DNA of 64,000 nt, from the NCBI GenBank assembly GCA_029962745.1, contig CM057157.1, positions 26,975,433-27,039,432 on the forward strand, read 5' to 3'. This document shows positions 24,134-34,183 of this stretch, piece after piece. Position 1 is the stretch's first letter. Each line of letters opens with the position of its first letter. Source of the stretch: Echinometra lucunter (lineage: Eukaryota > Echinodermata > Echinoidea > Camarodonta > Echinometridae). The position numbers and the translations under genes are program-made. The notes under the pieces were generated by a model. It had not been told where the DNA came from. It searched no databases and saw nothing but the letters and a program-made list of their open reading frames with translations.

Positions 24134-24492
24134 GTCATGTCATTTAGATACTAAAATAAAAACAGTAAACTTTGTAGTGAATTAATGTCAAATAATTTTA
24201 ATTGGTGAAATATTGGTCTGGTATGAGATAAATATTGTGAACTGGTACAAATGTGAAGGGCTTTCTTTTGCAATAATTAAATAGAGTTGATTTTTGTTTT
24301 GTTGCTTGTGGCCCATACTAAATTGCAATATGTTATATACGGTAATATTAATGAATTATACAGCATAATGAGCATTTTACAAGGGATATATCGCTTTATC
24401 TTATACAGTTTACCAACATTCCTAGAAACAGAAGTAGTTATATGACGTATATGTTCGTTCCAATTTAAATTTTCATCGATAATGACACCAAA

Positions 24493-24901
24493 AAAAATTT
24501 GTTTGTTGCTTTCTTTTGAGAGGTAAATTATCTATAAGTATGTTGTAAGGAAAGTCATTGACATGAGAATTTAGGTGTTTAAAATAAATGAAATTAGTTT
24601 TATTGATATTAAGGGACAATTTATTGCATTTAAACCATAAAGATAATTTTGGTAACTCATTATTAAGTGTATTTACATGGGTATTTAAGTTTTTATGTGA
24701 GCAGAAGATGCTGGTGTCATCTGCAAATAATATGAAGGATATGAGAGACGTTGTATTGGTTAGATCATTAATATATATCAAAAAAAGTAACGGGCCTAAT
24801 ATTGATCCTTGTGGAACACCACATTTAATTGGTAGAAAATTTGAAGAAAGATCATTATACACTACATATTGTTGTCTGTTAAATAAATAGCTCTTAAACC
24901 A

Positions 24902-24902
<1 letters not shown>
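24493..24902 (-). pseudogene. Reverse transcriptase domain fragment of the retrotransposon
   Basis: Minus-strand reading contains the diagnostic motifs in order: CGVPQGSILGPLLFLIYIND (RT block 4), FADDTSIF (catalytic YADD-like box with the two aspartates kept) and CNKLSLNINKTNFI (block 6). The frame then shifts in a homopolymer of eight T at 24490-24497; in the neighbouring frame the expected block 7 phrase GVIIDENLNW follows and the RT thumb continues to an in-frame stop near 24286. The gene is therefore broken by a frameshift and truncated at its N-terminus. Family membership is sure, clade less so. Confidence 0.9.
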
Positions 24903-24939
<37 letters not shown>

Positions 24940-24965
24940 CATTATTATCATTATAATTATTATTA
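24903..24965. repeat. (ATT)n microsatellite
   Basis: At least sixteen ATT units with ATC interruptions at the 5' edge of the retrotransposon fragment; translates as poly-Asn on the minus strand. Confidence 0.95.
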
Positions 24966-25431
24966 GTAGTAATACATGTAGTTAGTAGTATTAGACTTTT
25001 TTTGGATAGCTTGTTTAGCACAGAGCTACTCTACCATAAAGTTCATTATCAGCAAAGCAAACAGTATAATGATTTCATCACTCATTTGGAAAACAACAGA
25101 GCAAACCTAATCACAGTTTTCCAGCTTACCGACCACCAGACTAAACAATTCCAATGAATTCGCTGCATCTGCAGTTGCTAATCAACTCCCCAAATCAAAT
25201 GAACTTCCTCAACGATTGTTTACAATCGTGTTTAATACTGGGGCAAATCTTGATAAGGCATCAATTATCAGGTTTTGATTGAGAGATTTCGGAGGTGATA
25301 ATTTTGTGCATACAACAGGATGGCTAATGGGTAACATCCGTCTATGTAGGTGCCACTATGATTGTGGTGTTAATGGGGATATAATAGATTTGTCAGTTAC
25401 TGATATATCAACAAGCTAGTACTTTTTTATC
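24966..25431. other. No gene seen
   Basis: Unique-looking DNA between the retrotransposon and the composite element. No supported exon. Confidence 0.4.
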
Positions 25432-25789
25432 ATTAGGTGGTCTGTCATATTATGACAGATCACCTTTTAATTTCGTCAGAATTTTCTTTATTCTTCATTA
25501 ATTATTAATTAATTATTAATTATTATTATTCTTTTTATTGGTACCCACTTTTTTGTGCAGTCGAGATCTCAGAACTGGCTGAATCATTTTTCGTCAAATT
25601 TTCAGGAATCATCAGTCATAACGAGATCTCGGATGTTTAGTCATTTTCAAGTTCATCGGGTCATCATGACGTCATCCAGGCGCCATTTTGTAAAAATCAT
25701 CTCATGATCATATCTTCATAACGGAATGTCATTTTTCATTCATATTTGGCATGATGAATATTCATATCAATCTGAACAATTCCAACTTT

Positions 25790-26110
25790 TTAAACGCGCG
25801 CGTACGCGTACGTCCGCGCGTCAGTGCGCGCGCAAAATTTAAAAATGCTCAAAATCACTCATGGATCAAACCAAAATCCATTTCATGTCATTTTAAGCAT
25901 TTCAAAAATTTCCGCGCGTAAGCGCCCGCGCGCGCGTTTTGCGCGTGCGCAAGTCGTAAATAACGTAAAAACGCCGTTTTTTCACTTGAATTGCAATTCT
26001 GAGACATTTCTTGACCATTTCCATCAGTTTAGAATCGATTTCAACTTACAAAAACGCCGCACGCACGCGTCAAAGTTTAAAATCTGTGCGCGCGTCTATG
26101 GGGCAAATAA
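25790..26110. other. GCGC/CpG-rich block
   Basis: Dense runs such as ACGCGCGCGTACGCGTACG and GCGCCCGCGCGCGCG stand out against AT-rich flanks. Some phrases repeat (AAATAACGTAAAAAC at about 25956 and 26104). Could be repeat-derived. Confidence 0.75.
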
Positions 26111-26743
26111 CGTAAAAACATGCAAAAACATGCCCCTTTAAAATCCGCCATAGCTCGTTAAAAAGCATGGGGACCCCCCTTTTTTTTTACATTTTCTGAA
26201 AGCCTATGAATCGAAGATTTGAATTCATGAAAAAAAAGTGGGGGTCGAACAGTCGGAACGTTACCATATTCTCATGTGAACTCAAAATTTCATTTTTTGA
26301 ATAATGACGTCATGTTTTTTACCTTTAATCAAGACTATCTCGCTTATTGTTGGTCGATTTTCGCCAGGATTTCAGTATGTTGTAGCTGAGACAATGCTCT
26401 TATATACCAATTGCCTTCATTTTTCATTTTGAGAACTGCATCATGGTCTAATCTTACGAATAACGGAGGCATGTCATTTTTTCACAGTTTGCGTGTATTG
26501 TCTATGGGACATGATCTTTTTCTAATTCTTGATTCTACATTCCCGTCTTTTTTGAGCAACAGCTCCGTTATTTCTACTCGATTTTTGCCCAGCTTCGAGT
26601 ATGTTGTAGCTGAGAAAATTCTCTATCGTAAGTGTGACATTTGTTTTTTAATCAGATGTCAGGAACATATCGAAATTTCAACTGGAAGATATGATTTAGG
26701 AATCCCATTTTCCATCTACGTGTTATCTCTATGGACTATATTC

Positions 26744-26840
26744 TGGTCCATCGGTAAAGCACTGGTCTCACATCCTCATGGTCCCTGGTTCGACTCCCGG
26801 CGACGGCGGTGTCAAATTTTTTTTTTTTTTTTTTTTTTTT
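26744..26840 (+). ncRNA. tRNA-like Pol III unit (tRNA pseudogene or SINE head)
   Basis: TGGTCCATCGG (26744) resembles a tRNA A box and GGTTCGACTCC (26787-26797) is a perfect B box, 43 bases apart as in real tRNAs. Between them CTGGTCTCACATCC could form an anticodon arm with CAC in the loop, but the 3' stem strand is degraded. The T arm (CCTGG-TTCGACT-CCCGG) pairs at four of five positions. No acceptor stem forms with the 5' side. A 24-base T-run (26817-26840) follows and would stop Pol III. Most likely a tRNA-derived repeat, not a functional tRNA. Confidence 0.6.
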
Positions 26841-27159
26841 ACATTTTTTGCCCTTTCATATTACCATCTTCATCGACTACGTTTACACATACAACTACAA
26901 ACAATGCCATAACTGCCTTATTTTGCGTGTTATGTCTATTGCAATGCAGTGTACATTAGTTTATGTACAACCCTATTGCAAATATGATTCATGAACGTGT
27001 ATTGAACCTTTAGGGTTAACTTTGCATAATACTAAAAATCAAATCGTCCTGTGTCTGTGATGCTAGTCTCCTTCTCAGACCTGAATATTTTTCAAGTTCA
27101 TCAGGTCATCGAACATTAGATAAACTGGTGATTAGACGGCAAATAGATTACCCAACACA

Positions 27160-28060
27160 AAACGCTTCAGAACGTTCTTAGAACACATTTATTAGGTCTG
27201 ATACATCTTCGTCTTTAATAATTGTTACAAAACATTTTTATTAGATCCGTTTCGTCTTCGACTTTAATAAACGTTCATAAAACGTTTTTATTAGGTCTGC
27301 TGCGTCTTTGTCTTTAATGAACGTTCACAAAACATTTTGAGAACGTTCACAAAACGTTTTTATTAGGTCCGCTACGTCTTCGTCTTTAATAAACGTTCAA
27401 AAAACGTTTTCAGAACGTTTCCAAAACGTTTACAAAACGTTTATTAGGTCCGCTACGTCTTCGTCTTGAATAAATGTTCACAAAATATTTTCAGAACGTT
27501 CACAAAATGTTTACAAAGCGTTTTTATTAGGTCTGCTGCGTATTCGTCTTTACTAAACGTTCACAAAACGTTTTTAGAACGTTTCCAAAACCTTGTCAGA
27601 ACGTTTCCAAAACGTTTACAAAACGTTTTTTATTAGGTCCGCTACGTCTTCGTCTTGAATAAACGTTCACAAAATATTTTCAGAACGTTCACAAAATGTT
27701 TACAAAACATTTTTATTAGGTCTGCTACGTCTTCGTCTTTAATAAACGTTCACAAAACGTTTTCAGAAACCTTCACAAAACATTTACAAAACGTTTTTAC
27801 TAGGTCGGCTATGTCTTCATCTTTAATGAACGTTCGCTATGTCTGTGTCTTTAATAAACGTTCGCAAAACATTTTCAGAAGTTCATAAAAAGTTTTTTTT
27901 TTATGTCCGCTACGTTTTCGTCTTTAAAAAACATTCGTTAAACATTTTCAGAAGGTTCATAAATAGTTTACCAAACATTTTTATTAGGTCCGCTACGTCT
28001 TTGTCTTCAATAAACGTTCACAAAACGTTTTCAGAACATTTTTCAGAACGTTTTTTTTTC
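27160..28060 (+). repeat. AACGTT-rich minisatellite, about 11-12 units
   Basis: The phrase TTATTAGGTCCGCTACGTCT, continuing TCGTCTTTAATAAACGTTC, then several copies of ACAAAACGTTTTCAGAACGTT, repeats at roughly 27190, 27239, 27291, 27362, 27443, 27525, 27631, 27715, 27798, 27903 and 27985. Unit length varies from about 50 to 106 as the inner 20-bp AAAACGTT motif gains or loses copies. The two 77-80 codon frames over it are not conserved in phase between units. Confidence 0.95.
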
Positions 28061-28450
28061 AGGGATGTTTCCTCTTCATAAATTTTCTCTGAATGGGGAT
28101 TTTAATTCGGAATGACTATAATCCTCTTGATGACCATGATAATGAGAAAGTGATGTTGCTGACGGGATACAAACCCTGATGAAAATGATGAATAAAAGGC
28201 CAACTGTCATATACCTTTTATAATCATAGATATCATATCCATATCAAAAAGACGACAGACCACCTAATTTGTCTGATCGAATGACGAATTAAATCTCGTT
28301 ATTATTTCATTTGGCATTTCAACACACAAAAGAAGATAAACAAATAGTATACAAGGAGAAAATGAATAGAGGATGTTGACCATACATATATGTCCAGGTT
28401 TGGGCAAGGAAAACTTAACACTAATTACTGTAGCCTGCGGGCTTTCTGCT

Positions 28451-28472
28451 CCCCCCCCCCCCCCCCCCCCCC
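28451..28472. repeat. 22-base poly(C) tract
   Basis: Uninterrupted C-run. Confidence 0.98.
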
Positions 28473-28725
28473 GATCTTGACATGTATGGTAACATCTACA
28501 ATCTATTTTTGAATAAATTCATATCATTAACAAATGTAACACAAAAATGAATATAAAGGGTATCATATAATTATAATAATTCAAATAAAACAATACTACT
28601 ACTACTAATAATACATATGAGTTATAATACGCCAAATCCACTCAGTAGAGTGCTCTAGGCACAGTGTAAGACAAAGAAGTGAAAGTAGAGAGCAGAAATA
28701 CAAGAAAAAAATATGTATATAAAAA

Positions 28726-29227
28726 TCAGTGGGAAGCATTAAACAAGTAACTTCTTAGACAGCTTTTGAATGAGTCTGGAGAACTGCAGTTCCTAATAAC
28801 TAAAGGTAGATTATTCCATAGAGCAGGACTGGCATGGGCAAAAGCTCATTCCCCCCATGCTTTAGCAGATTTGGGGACAACAAGGGAACCAGAATTAGAT
28901 GAACGTAAAGATCTGGCAGGAGTGTATTTGTGAACTAGACTTACTAAGCTTCACATAAATGATAATATAACATAGAGAGTTGTTTCAGCGCGTATCACAT
29001 TGACTGAAAAGCTGTGTTATGTGGACAGGACTGGTGTGTAGTAAAGCATTCACGAGAGTGTATGGCTCTGCACCTCCAAGCAACCCTGCGGGTACTCATT
29101 GCTTCCATTGTGTTAGCTTTGCGCTTTAGATGTGAAGGCAATCTAAATGAAATCAGTGGGAAGCATTAAACAAGTAACTTTTTAGACAGTTTTTGAATGA
29201 GTCTGGAGAACTGCAGTTCCTAATAAC
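28726..29227 (+). repeat. Direct repeats of 76 bp, 425 bp apart
   Basis: ATCAGTGGGAAGCATTAAAC at about 28726 recurs at about 29151. Both continue with AAGTAACTT(C/T)TTAGACAG, TTTTGAATGAGTCTGGAGAA and CTGCAGTTCCTAATAACT. Only two or three mismatches. The repeats bracket about 350 bp of otherwise single-copy DNA. Confidence 0.9.
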
Positions 29228-29237
29228 TCCTATTAAA

Positions 29238-29466
29238 GGCATCTTATCTTTATGTTATTGTGCGAAAGAACGCGTGTGGAAAATCATTGATAATCACATT
29301 TTTCAAACTATGATTGGTAAATGTAAATTGATATACGATCTTCTTGTAGCATGATCTTTGCTAAAGTTCTATTCCTACATGTCAAAATAGACATTTTATT
29401 TTTTGCATTTTTGTATTTTGTGTTCGGGACGCGTTCTTTTGCACAACGACATAAAGAAAAAACGCC
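29238..29466. mobile_element. MITE (GGCATCTTATCTTTATG family), 229 bp
   Basis: Left end GGCATCTTATCTTTATG(T)TATTGTGCGAAAGAACGCG; right end contains GACGCGTTCTTTTGCACAAC then GACATAAAGA and ...GCC. The interior shares AATTGATATACGATCTT, GCATGATCTTTGCTAAA and AATGTCAAAAT(A/G)GACA with the better-kept copy at 47762-48025. Confidence 0.85.
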
Positions 29467-29780
29467 TAAGAAGGAAAGCGTAAGATCTAAAATACGCTGT
29501 ATTTCATTAAATAGATATTGCATGCATATTCTCATGCATGATGTTGTCCAGTATACCTAAAAATTCAGAATTTCCCTCAAGCCATTTATACATTCCATCC
29601 TTGGTCTGCAGTCTTTGTGAAATAGAACATCATTCGGGAAATTCTGACTTTGTCGGTTCCTACATTTTGTTTTATAAAACACATAAGTAGATCCTGGACA
29701 CCTGACTGGTTGAATGTGGGTCATGTGATATTTAAGGGAAACTGCTTTCGCATGCTTGACACAGACCTGGCCATGCGATA
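29467..29780. other. No gene seen
   Basis: No supported feature; the 91-codon minus frame at 29557-29832 is unrecognised and has no splice or start support. Confidence 0.4.
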
Positions 29781-29956
29781 GAACTCTATTGAATGCTCGA
29801 GCGAGCCAGCCGTTCAGTAGAACCCAGGGCACGCTGAACTTGCGTGTACAGCGTACAGTTTGCGCTCAATTGCCTCAAAGCGCAGCTTTGTTAAGCACTA
29901 CATACATGAGCATGCTTGATACAAGATGCGCCCACATACGCGCAATATTCGTTACC

Positions 29957-30016
29957 ATGGCACTCGTAAAAATGGAAAATTTGTATGATATTGAATGGAA
30001 TGTAATATGTGAAATG
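29957..30016 (+). CDS. Candidate first coding exon, 20 codons (unidentified)
   Basis: ATG at 29957 has the strong context ACCATGG and opens 20 codons (MALVKMENLY...) that end at ATG|GTGAGT, a good splice donor at 30017, phase 0. The 180 bp upstream is richer in CpG than the surroundings (for example GCGCCCACATACGCGC), as an invertebrate promoter or 5' leader may be. The same frame is open further upstream, so the true start could differ. I do not recognise the peptide. The possible exon at 36059-36116 has a compatible phase. Chance remains a serious alternative. Confidence 0.3.
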
Positions 30017-30022
30017 GTGAGT

Positions 30023-30585
30023 TTGTGCTAAGTTTTTCCATGGAGGTATAAATTCTTGTCCTCAAAATGGCAAGGTTTTGCTTACTAAAGGTTTCAAAAC
30101 CATGACACTCGCTGTGAACTATAAGCTTCTGACTATATTGCTTGCCAATCATGGTAGATCCCGTTACATTATGCATTTATTTACAATTCAATATAAACAC
30201 ACTCTATAAATTTACTTTTTCAGTTTCATTCAAGAGTTATTTAAGGACGAAGACATACAGCTGTCTTATGATCGATACTCTTGTTTGTACAGACTTTGGA
30301 TCAGGTTTGGCTTTGCAAGCAAGCCGAAGCGTGATGGAATTTCAGAATAAATATATTTTTTTAAAAGTGTTAATCTTCTGTTTGACTTAGGGAATCTTTA
30401 AAAAAAAAAGATCTCTATTGATATTGCTCAAAGGTACATTTGCAGAGGCTACTGTAGTTCTGAAGATAAAAGAGCAGGGATTAAAGATCTTGTACAGTTT
30501 AGGTAGGAAAACTGATTTTTATTAGAACAAGTGTTCATTCGAGACTGAAAGAAATGACAGCTCAAAATTTTGAAGCTACGAGAAG
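30023..30585. other. No gene seen
   Basis: AT-rich DNA; would be intron if the exon at 29957 is real. Confidence 0.35.
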
Positions 30586-30589
30586 CCTT

Positions 30590-31250
30590 CTACTAGTCTG
30601 CTTCGTCACTGTGTTCACGAAGTGACGGATGAGCATGCAACTTTTAAAAAGTTAGTTTTGAGTAAATCGCTTTCAAAGTTTTAAACCTCAGTCTCAACCT
30701 CTTTAATGTATGAAGGGTGAATAAATTTTATATCCTCGTATAGGGCATATTCCTTTGATATTTCAGAAGAAAACGAGGTGTAAATATTGCCGCCATTTTG
30801 TGAAAACACAAAATTTCAATGCCCCAAAGTGATTTTGTTTTCACGAAGTGATGGACCTCAGCTGCACGCGTCTTAAACAAATGGGACTTGATGAGCGCGC
30901 ATTTGACCTATTGATTCGAAGACGTGCTCTTTTATTTTTTTGCACGAAGTGACGGAACTCAGCCGCACATGTAAAACATACGGGATGGCTGAAGCCTTCA
31001 CTTTGTGAAAAAAAAAAAATCCTTTTACTAGGTATTTTCTTGTTGACGTCATTGCCATAGTTACATAATTAGACATTATTACGGTCTGAAACTCTGTGAG
31101 GTTCAAGATGTTAGTGAAAGATGTAAAAAATGCAAAAAACTCCAAATTGAAAAATTTGTGATTTTCCTCATATCCATCATTTCGTGAAAACAGGGACGTA
31201 TTGTGCCTGAGTATCAAAATAGAGTCTGTGTCTACAGACTAGCAAACAGA
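30590..31250. repeat. Repeat-like region with recurrent CACGAAGTGA(C/T)GG
   Basis: CACGAAGTGACGG or a variant is found at about 30617, 30842 and 30952, with inverted forms CTTCGTCACT (30602) and ATCATTTCGTGAA (31177). CTAGTCTG (30593) and CAGACTAG (31236) may be its ends. GAC(C)TCAGC(T/C)GCAC follows two of the motifs. The ends are weakly supported. Confidence 0.35.
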
Positions 31251-32635
31251 TGGCCTTGAGTAAGGAATACTAGTAGTTTTGAAATAAACCATGAGCTCGT
31301 TTAAGGTTTGAAACCAGACTAAACCTCAAATTTCAAAGCTACAAGCATGATATTCACACAAGCTGAAACTATAAGATAACCTGTAAGGTTTCGAAGCCAC
31401 ACAATTAAACTTTAAAATCAGGGATGGTTGTGTAAACATAAATAAAGCAAACTTCAGTAATCTCATAACTTTTGACACGTTTTGCAGACTCATGATTTGT
31501 GTAATGAACATGAAGGAATGGCTCTTTATACAAACATGATTTTGTTAAATTGTATTTGTATCAATTTATTGCATACAGCCAAAGTACATTAAACTTATTT
31601 ATCATTTAAAGTTCAAAGGTAAAATACATGTACAAAGGTCAAAAGATTTATAAGTTACTTTGCTTCGTTTTGTTCTATTGTGAATCACCGAAAACAAACA
31701 TAGATCATATAAGTTTATGTAAATAAGATAAATATTTTCTACATTTTCAAAAAGAAAGTTTTTGTATAAATCTGTTTAATTCATTTCATGTTATTCTTTA
31801 TTCGATTGTATTTTAGGCTATATCATATCAAATGTTCATACTTTTTAAAATTAATTTTTTTTGTGTGTATTTTATTAAGGAATCAAAACATAATACAATC
31901 TTAACAAGCAGATATAAAATAAGTTACAAAAAATGACGACAAATTACAATATTTACAGGTGATTGGGATGATCATTGGAAAAGAAAAAAGAAAAAAGGCA
32001 GAATACATATAGGTATACACTTTGTTTCATATCATTTTTCTGATTTGTCAGGGTCAACACATTCAGATGCCATACAACAGAGGCATTCTTTTTTTTTGTT
32101 GCAAATAATTCATGAATATGAATGTATATAGTTTATTCTGGTCCAGAGCAGGAATGTGTGACTCATAACTACTTTCTGAATATTCTTATATCCATTTGGA
32201 GACAAGCACCTTACTTCCTCCTCCCTCACCATCCAATATTAGTTCATTTTAAGTATAGGAGATAAACTTTTCGGCGGAAGAAAATAACTCTGCATATTAT
32301 GAAAGGGGATTTAGTGTTGCATCTAATTGTAACATATTAACTCTCAGAACAAGTTGAATGGATTTTCCTCGTGTTTGCCATGTACAGGGATTCTCGACTT
32401 CCTGTGTGAAAGCGTTTTAATTGTATTAGTCTCAATTTCGCTCTTTTTGATTGATAATTTCCTTCCTATTCTTATGTACTAAGAAGCAGGTGCTGGTGAG
32501 AGAGAGAAAAATTGTCACACTTTGCAAAGCTCCAAGAAAGCAAATTAGAAGCCACTGGTAGTTACAGATGTGACATGGACATGTAAAGAGAAAGAAAAGG
32601 AGAGAGAAAGAAAAAGAAAAGAGAAAGAGAGAGAG
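31250..32635. other. No gene seen; purine microsatellite at 32575-32635
   Basis: AT-rich DNA ending in a GA-rich tract. No supported exon. Confidence 0.5.
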
Positions 32636-32637
32636 TA

Positions 32638-32900
32638 TGGTGGCCCTAAAGTACGCCTGACAACAGGTCATGTGCGCCCTGAATTTTGCGGCCAATGGAC
32701 ACAAAATTTGCATCCCAGGCACAAAATTTCGCGACCACTGGATGCGAACTTTGTGTCCCGGTTCACAAATTTCACGACCGGGACGCAAAGGTCGCATCTT
32801 GTGATCATGAATTTCGTGACCAAAATCGCGAATTTCATGACTTGGCCATGAAATTCACTGCGCACATGACCTATTGTTGAACGTAGATTCAGGGCCACCA
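32638..32900. mobile_element. MITE, 263 bp, TA-flanked, with internal minisatellite
   Basis: Begins TGGTGGCCCTAAAGTACG and ends CGTAGATTCAGGGCCACCA, flanked by TA at 32636-32637 and 32901-32902, as in Tc1/mariner-type insertions. The inside has degenerate repeats of about 30 bp built on AAATTTCGCGACC, AAATTTCACGACC, GAATTTCGTGACC and GAATTTCATGACTTGG. A lone similar end is at 55452. The frames of 64-124 codons overlapping it are shadows of this repeat. Confidence 0.8.
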
Positions 32901-32902
32901 TA

Positions 32903-34029
32903 AGAGAGAGAGTGACTGAGTGAAGGGGACTAAGCCTAGTGATTTTTACCCTTGTTTTATGGGAGCTTAAGTTTTCGCGATGGAAACCTGTGGTCACGTG
33001 AGTGTACAAGAATATTGACTGAACTCCTCCCCCCCCCCCCACTGCCGGAATACAGTTTCTCTGTTGCAGGCAGAGAAGGGGGGGGGGGGCGTTGAGGCAT
33101 ATTTTGTGTCTCTAGGATAAAGCGAAGTGCTGAGGAGCAGGAATGAGATGTGAGGTAAACATGTTGCCAAGAAGGAATGTCCAACTTTAACCCCCCCCCC
33201 AAAAAAAAAACCAACTTGTATTCTTGGATATATAGCATATAGCATGCATGAATGTTGGAGGTACTATGCAATGGCACTATACACACCGCATCCTTGTGAA
33301 ACTTCTTAAGTTCCAAGATGAAACATCTAGCTTTCTCTCTGAACCTTTGCTAACCTAATTTCCTGCTGCTTCATCAAAGACAATCATTTCAAGGTAAAAG
33401 AGATTTAAAGTAGCTCCAAGTTCCTCTAGCGATTACTCAGAAAACCATGGTGTGTGCCCCCATCTTTAGGACTTTACTTTAGCAGGTGCTCAGTGTATTA
33501 TGGTCTAAGAATTCTGCCCTTGGACCTGGATCCCCATAATTCCAAAAGTGTAAGGGGGGGGGGGGGAGGCATGCATACAGCCCTCTCCAAATTTCATTGT
33601 TGACCACTGTGGGAAAATTCGCTTCGCTCGCTCACAAAATTTAAAAACATGGTGGTAGCTAGCAAGATGCATTACTGTCGTTATTGTTAACATGATAGAA
33701 ATAACCACACACACCCGCATGGGGGGCACGGTTGAGGTTACCCCCCCCCCCCCCCCCCCCCCCCCCGAAATTTTGACTACTTAACCTTTTTTTTTACTGA
33801 AAATTATCAAAAAAATCCACCAAAAGTATATGTACCAGATCCTTCAATTTGAAAATTACAAAAGTGCCCTCATGCACCAGCTTGGTCGCTTCACTCCCTC
33901 ACTTTTGTATTTCTTCGAAAATTTTATGCGCCTTGCCCCACCCCCTGGAAAAAATTCTGCGAATGGCTTTGCTCGGTGCCCCTGCCAATGAGTTTATCCA
34001 CGATACGCCACTGAATGTGAATTTAACTT
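32903..34029. other. No gene; six G/C homopolymers
   Basis: Poly(C) or poly(G) runs at 33029-33040, 33078-33089, 33191-33200, 33554-33566 and a 26-base C-run at 33741-33766. Pieces such as TTCGCTTCGCTCGCTCAC (about 33619) and TGGTCGCTTCACTCCCTCAC (about 33882) look like fragments of one dispersed repeat. No supported exon. Confidence 0.6.
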
Positions 34030-34032
34030 GTG

Positions 34033-34126
34033 ACTCGGACTCTTTTATTTTTTGGACTCGAACTCGGACTCGGACTCGGAGGTGATGACTCGGACTCGGG
34101 TTTTGCAACTCGGACTCGGACACAGC
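34033..34126 (+). repeat. (GACTCG)n hexanucleotide minisatellite
   Basis: ACTCGGACTCGGACTCGGA and similar runs, interrupted twice. The Arg-Thr string of the overlapping frame is a translation of it. Confidence 0.92.
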
Positions 34127-34183
34127 ACTGGTTAACATACAAATAAACTTAATATCTTTTTGCCAATGAGCTCTACATTCTTT

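Larger units (their letters stand above)
23388..24902 (-). mobile_element. 5'-truncated non-LTR retrotransposon remnant (CR1/Jockey-like)
   Basis: The minus strand encodes the back half of a reverse transcriptase (24902 to about 24140), then a terminal region at 24133-23882, then a 3' non-coding tail down to a short ATTTG repeat (23388-23405). On the coding strand that repeat reads (AAATC)n; short 3' repeats are typical of CR1/L2-like elements. The 5' side stops at an (ATT)n microsatellite (24903-24950), so the endonuclease and fingers are missing. A (GAT)n microsatellite interrupts the 3' tail (23717-23820). Confidence 0.85.
25432..28268. mobile_element. Composite segment with 15-bp terminal inverted repeats, about 2.8 kb
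   Basis: The left end ATTAGGTGGTCTGTC (25432-25446) is the exact reverse complement of the right end GACAGACCACCTAAT (28254-28268). The left end is also half of a local hairpin, GGTGGTCTGTC-ATATTAT-GACAGATCACC. Inside, in order: a GGTACCCACTTTT segment, GCGC-rich DNA (25790-26110), repeated 'TTCAGTATGTTGTAGCTGAGA' segments (about 26372 and 26598), a tRNA-like unit (26744-26840) and an AACGTT-rich minisatellite (27160-28060). No transposase frame is seen; the 182-codon frame at 26411-26959 merely reads through repeats. The termini could be chance, but 15 of 15 matched bases argue for a real non-autonomous element. Confidence 0.65.

Noticed and set aside
24588..24890. 100-codon plus-strand ORF
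   Set aside because: Antisense shadow of the reverse transcriptase fragment, which has clear motifs on the minus strand.
26411..26959. 182-codon plus-strand ORF
   Set aside because: Runs through repeated segments, the tRNA-like unit and a poly(T) run (poly-Phe); no domain.
27655..28081. Two repetitive ORFs (77 and 80 codons)
   Set aside because: They follow the minisatellite, whose unit lengths are not multiples of three; the frame shifts between units.
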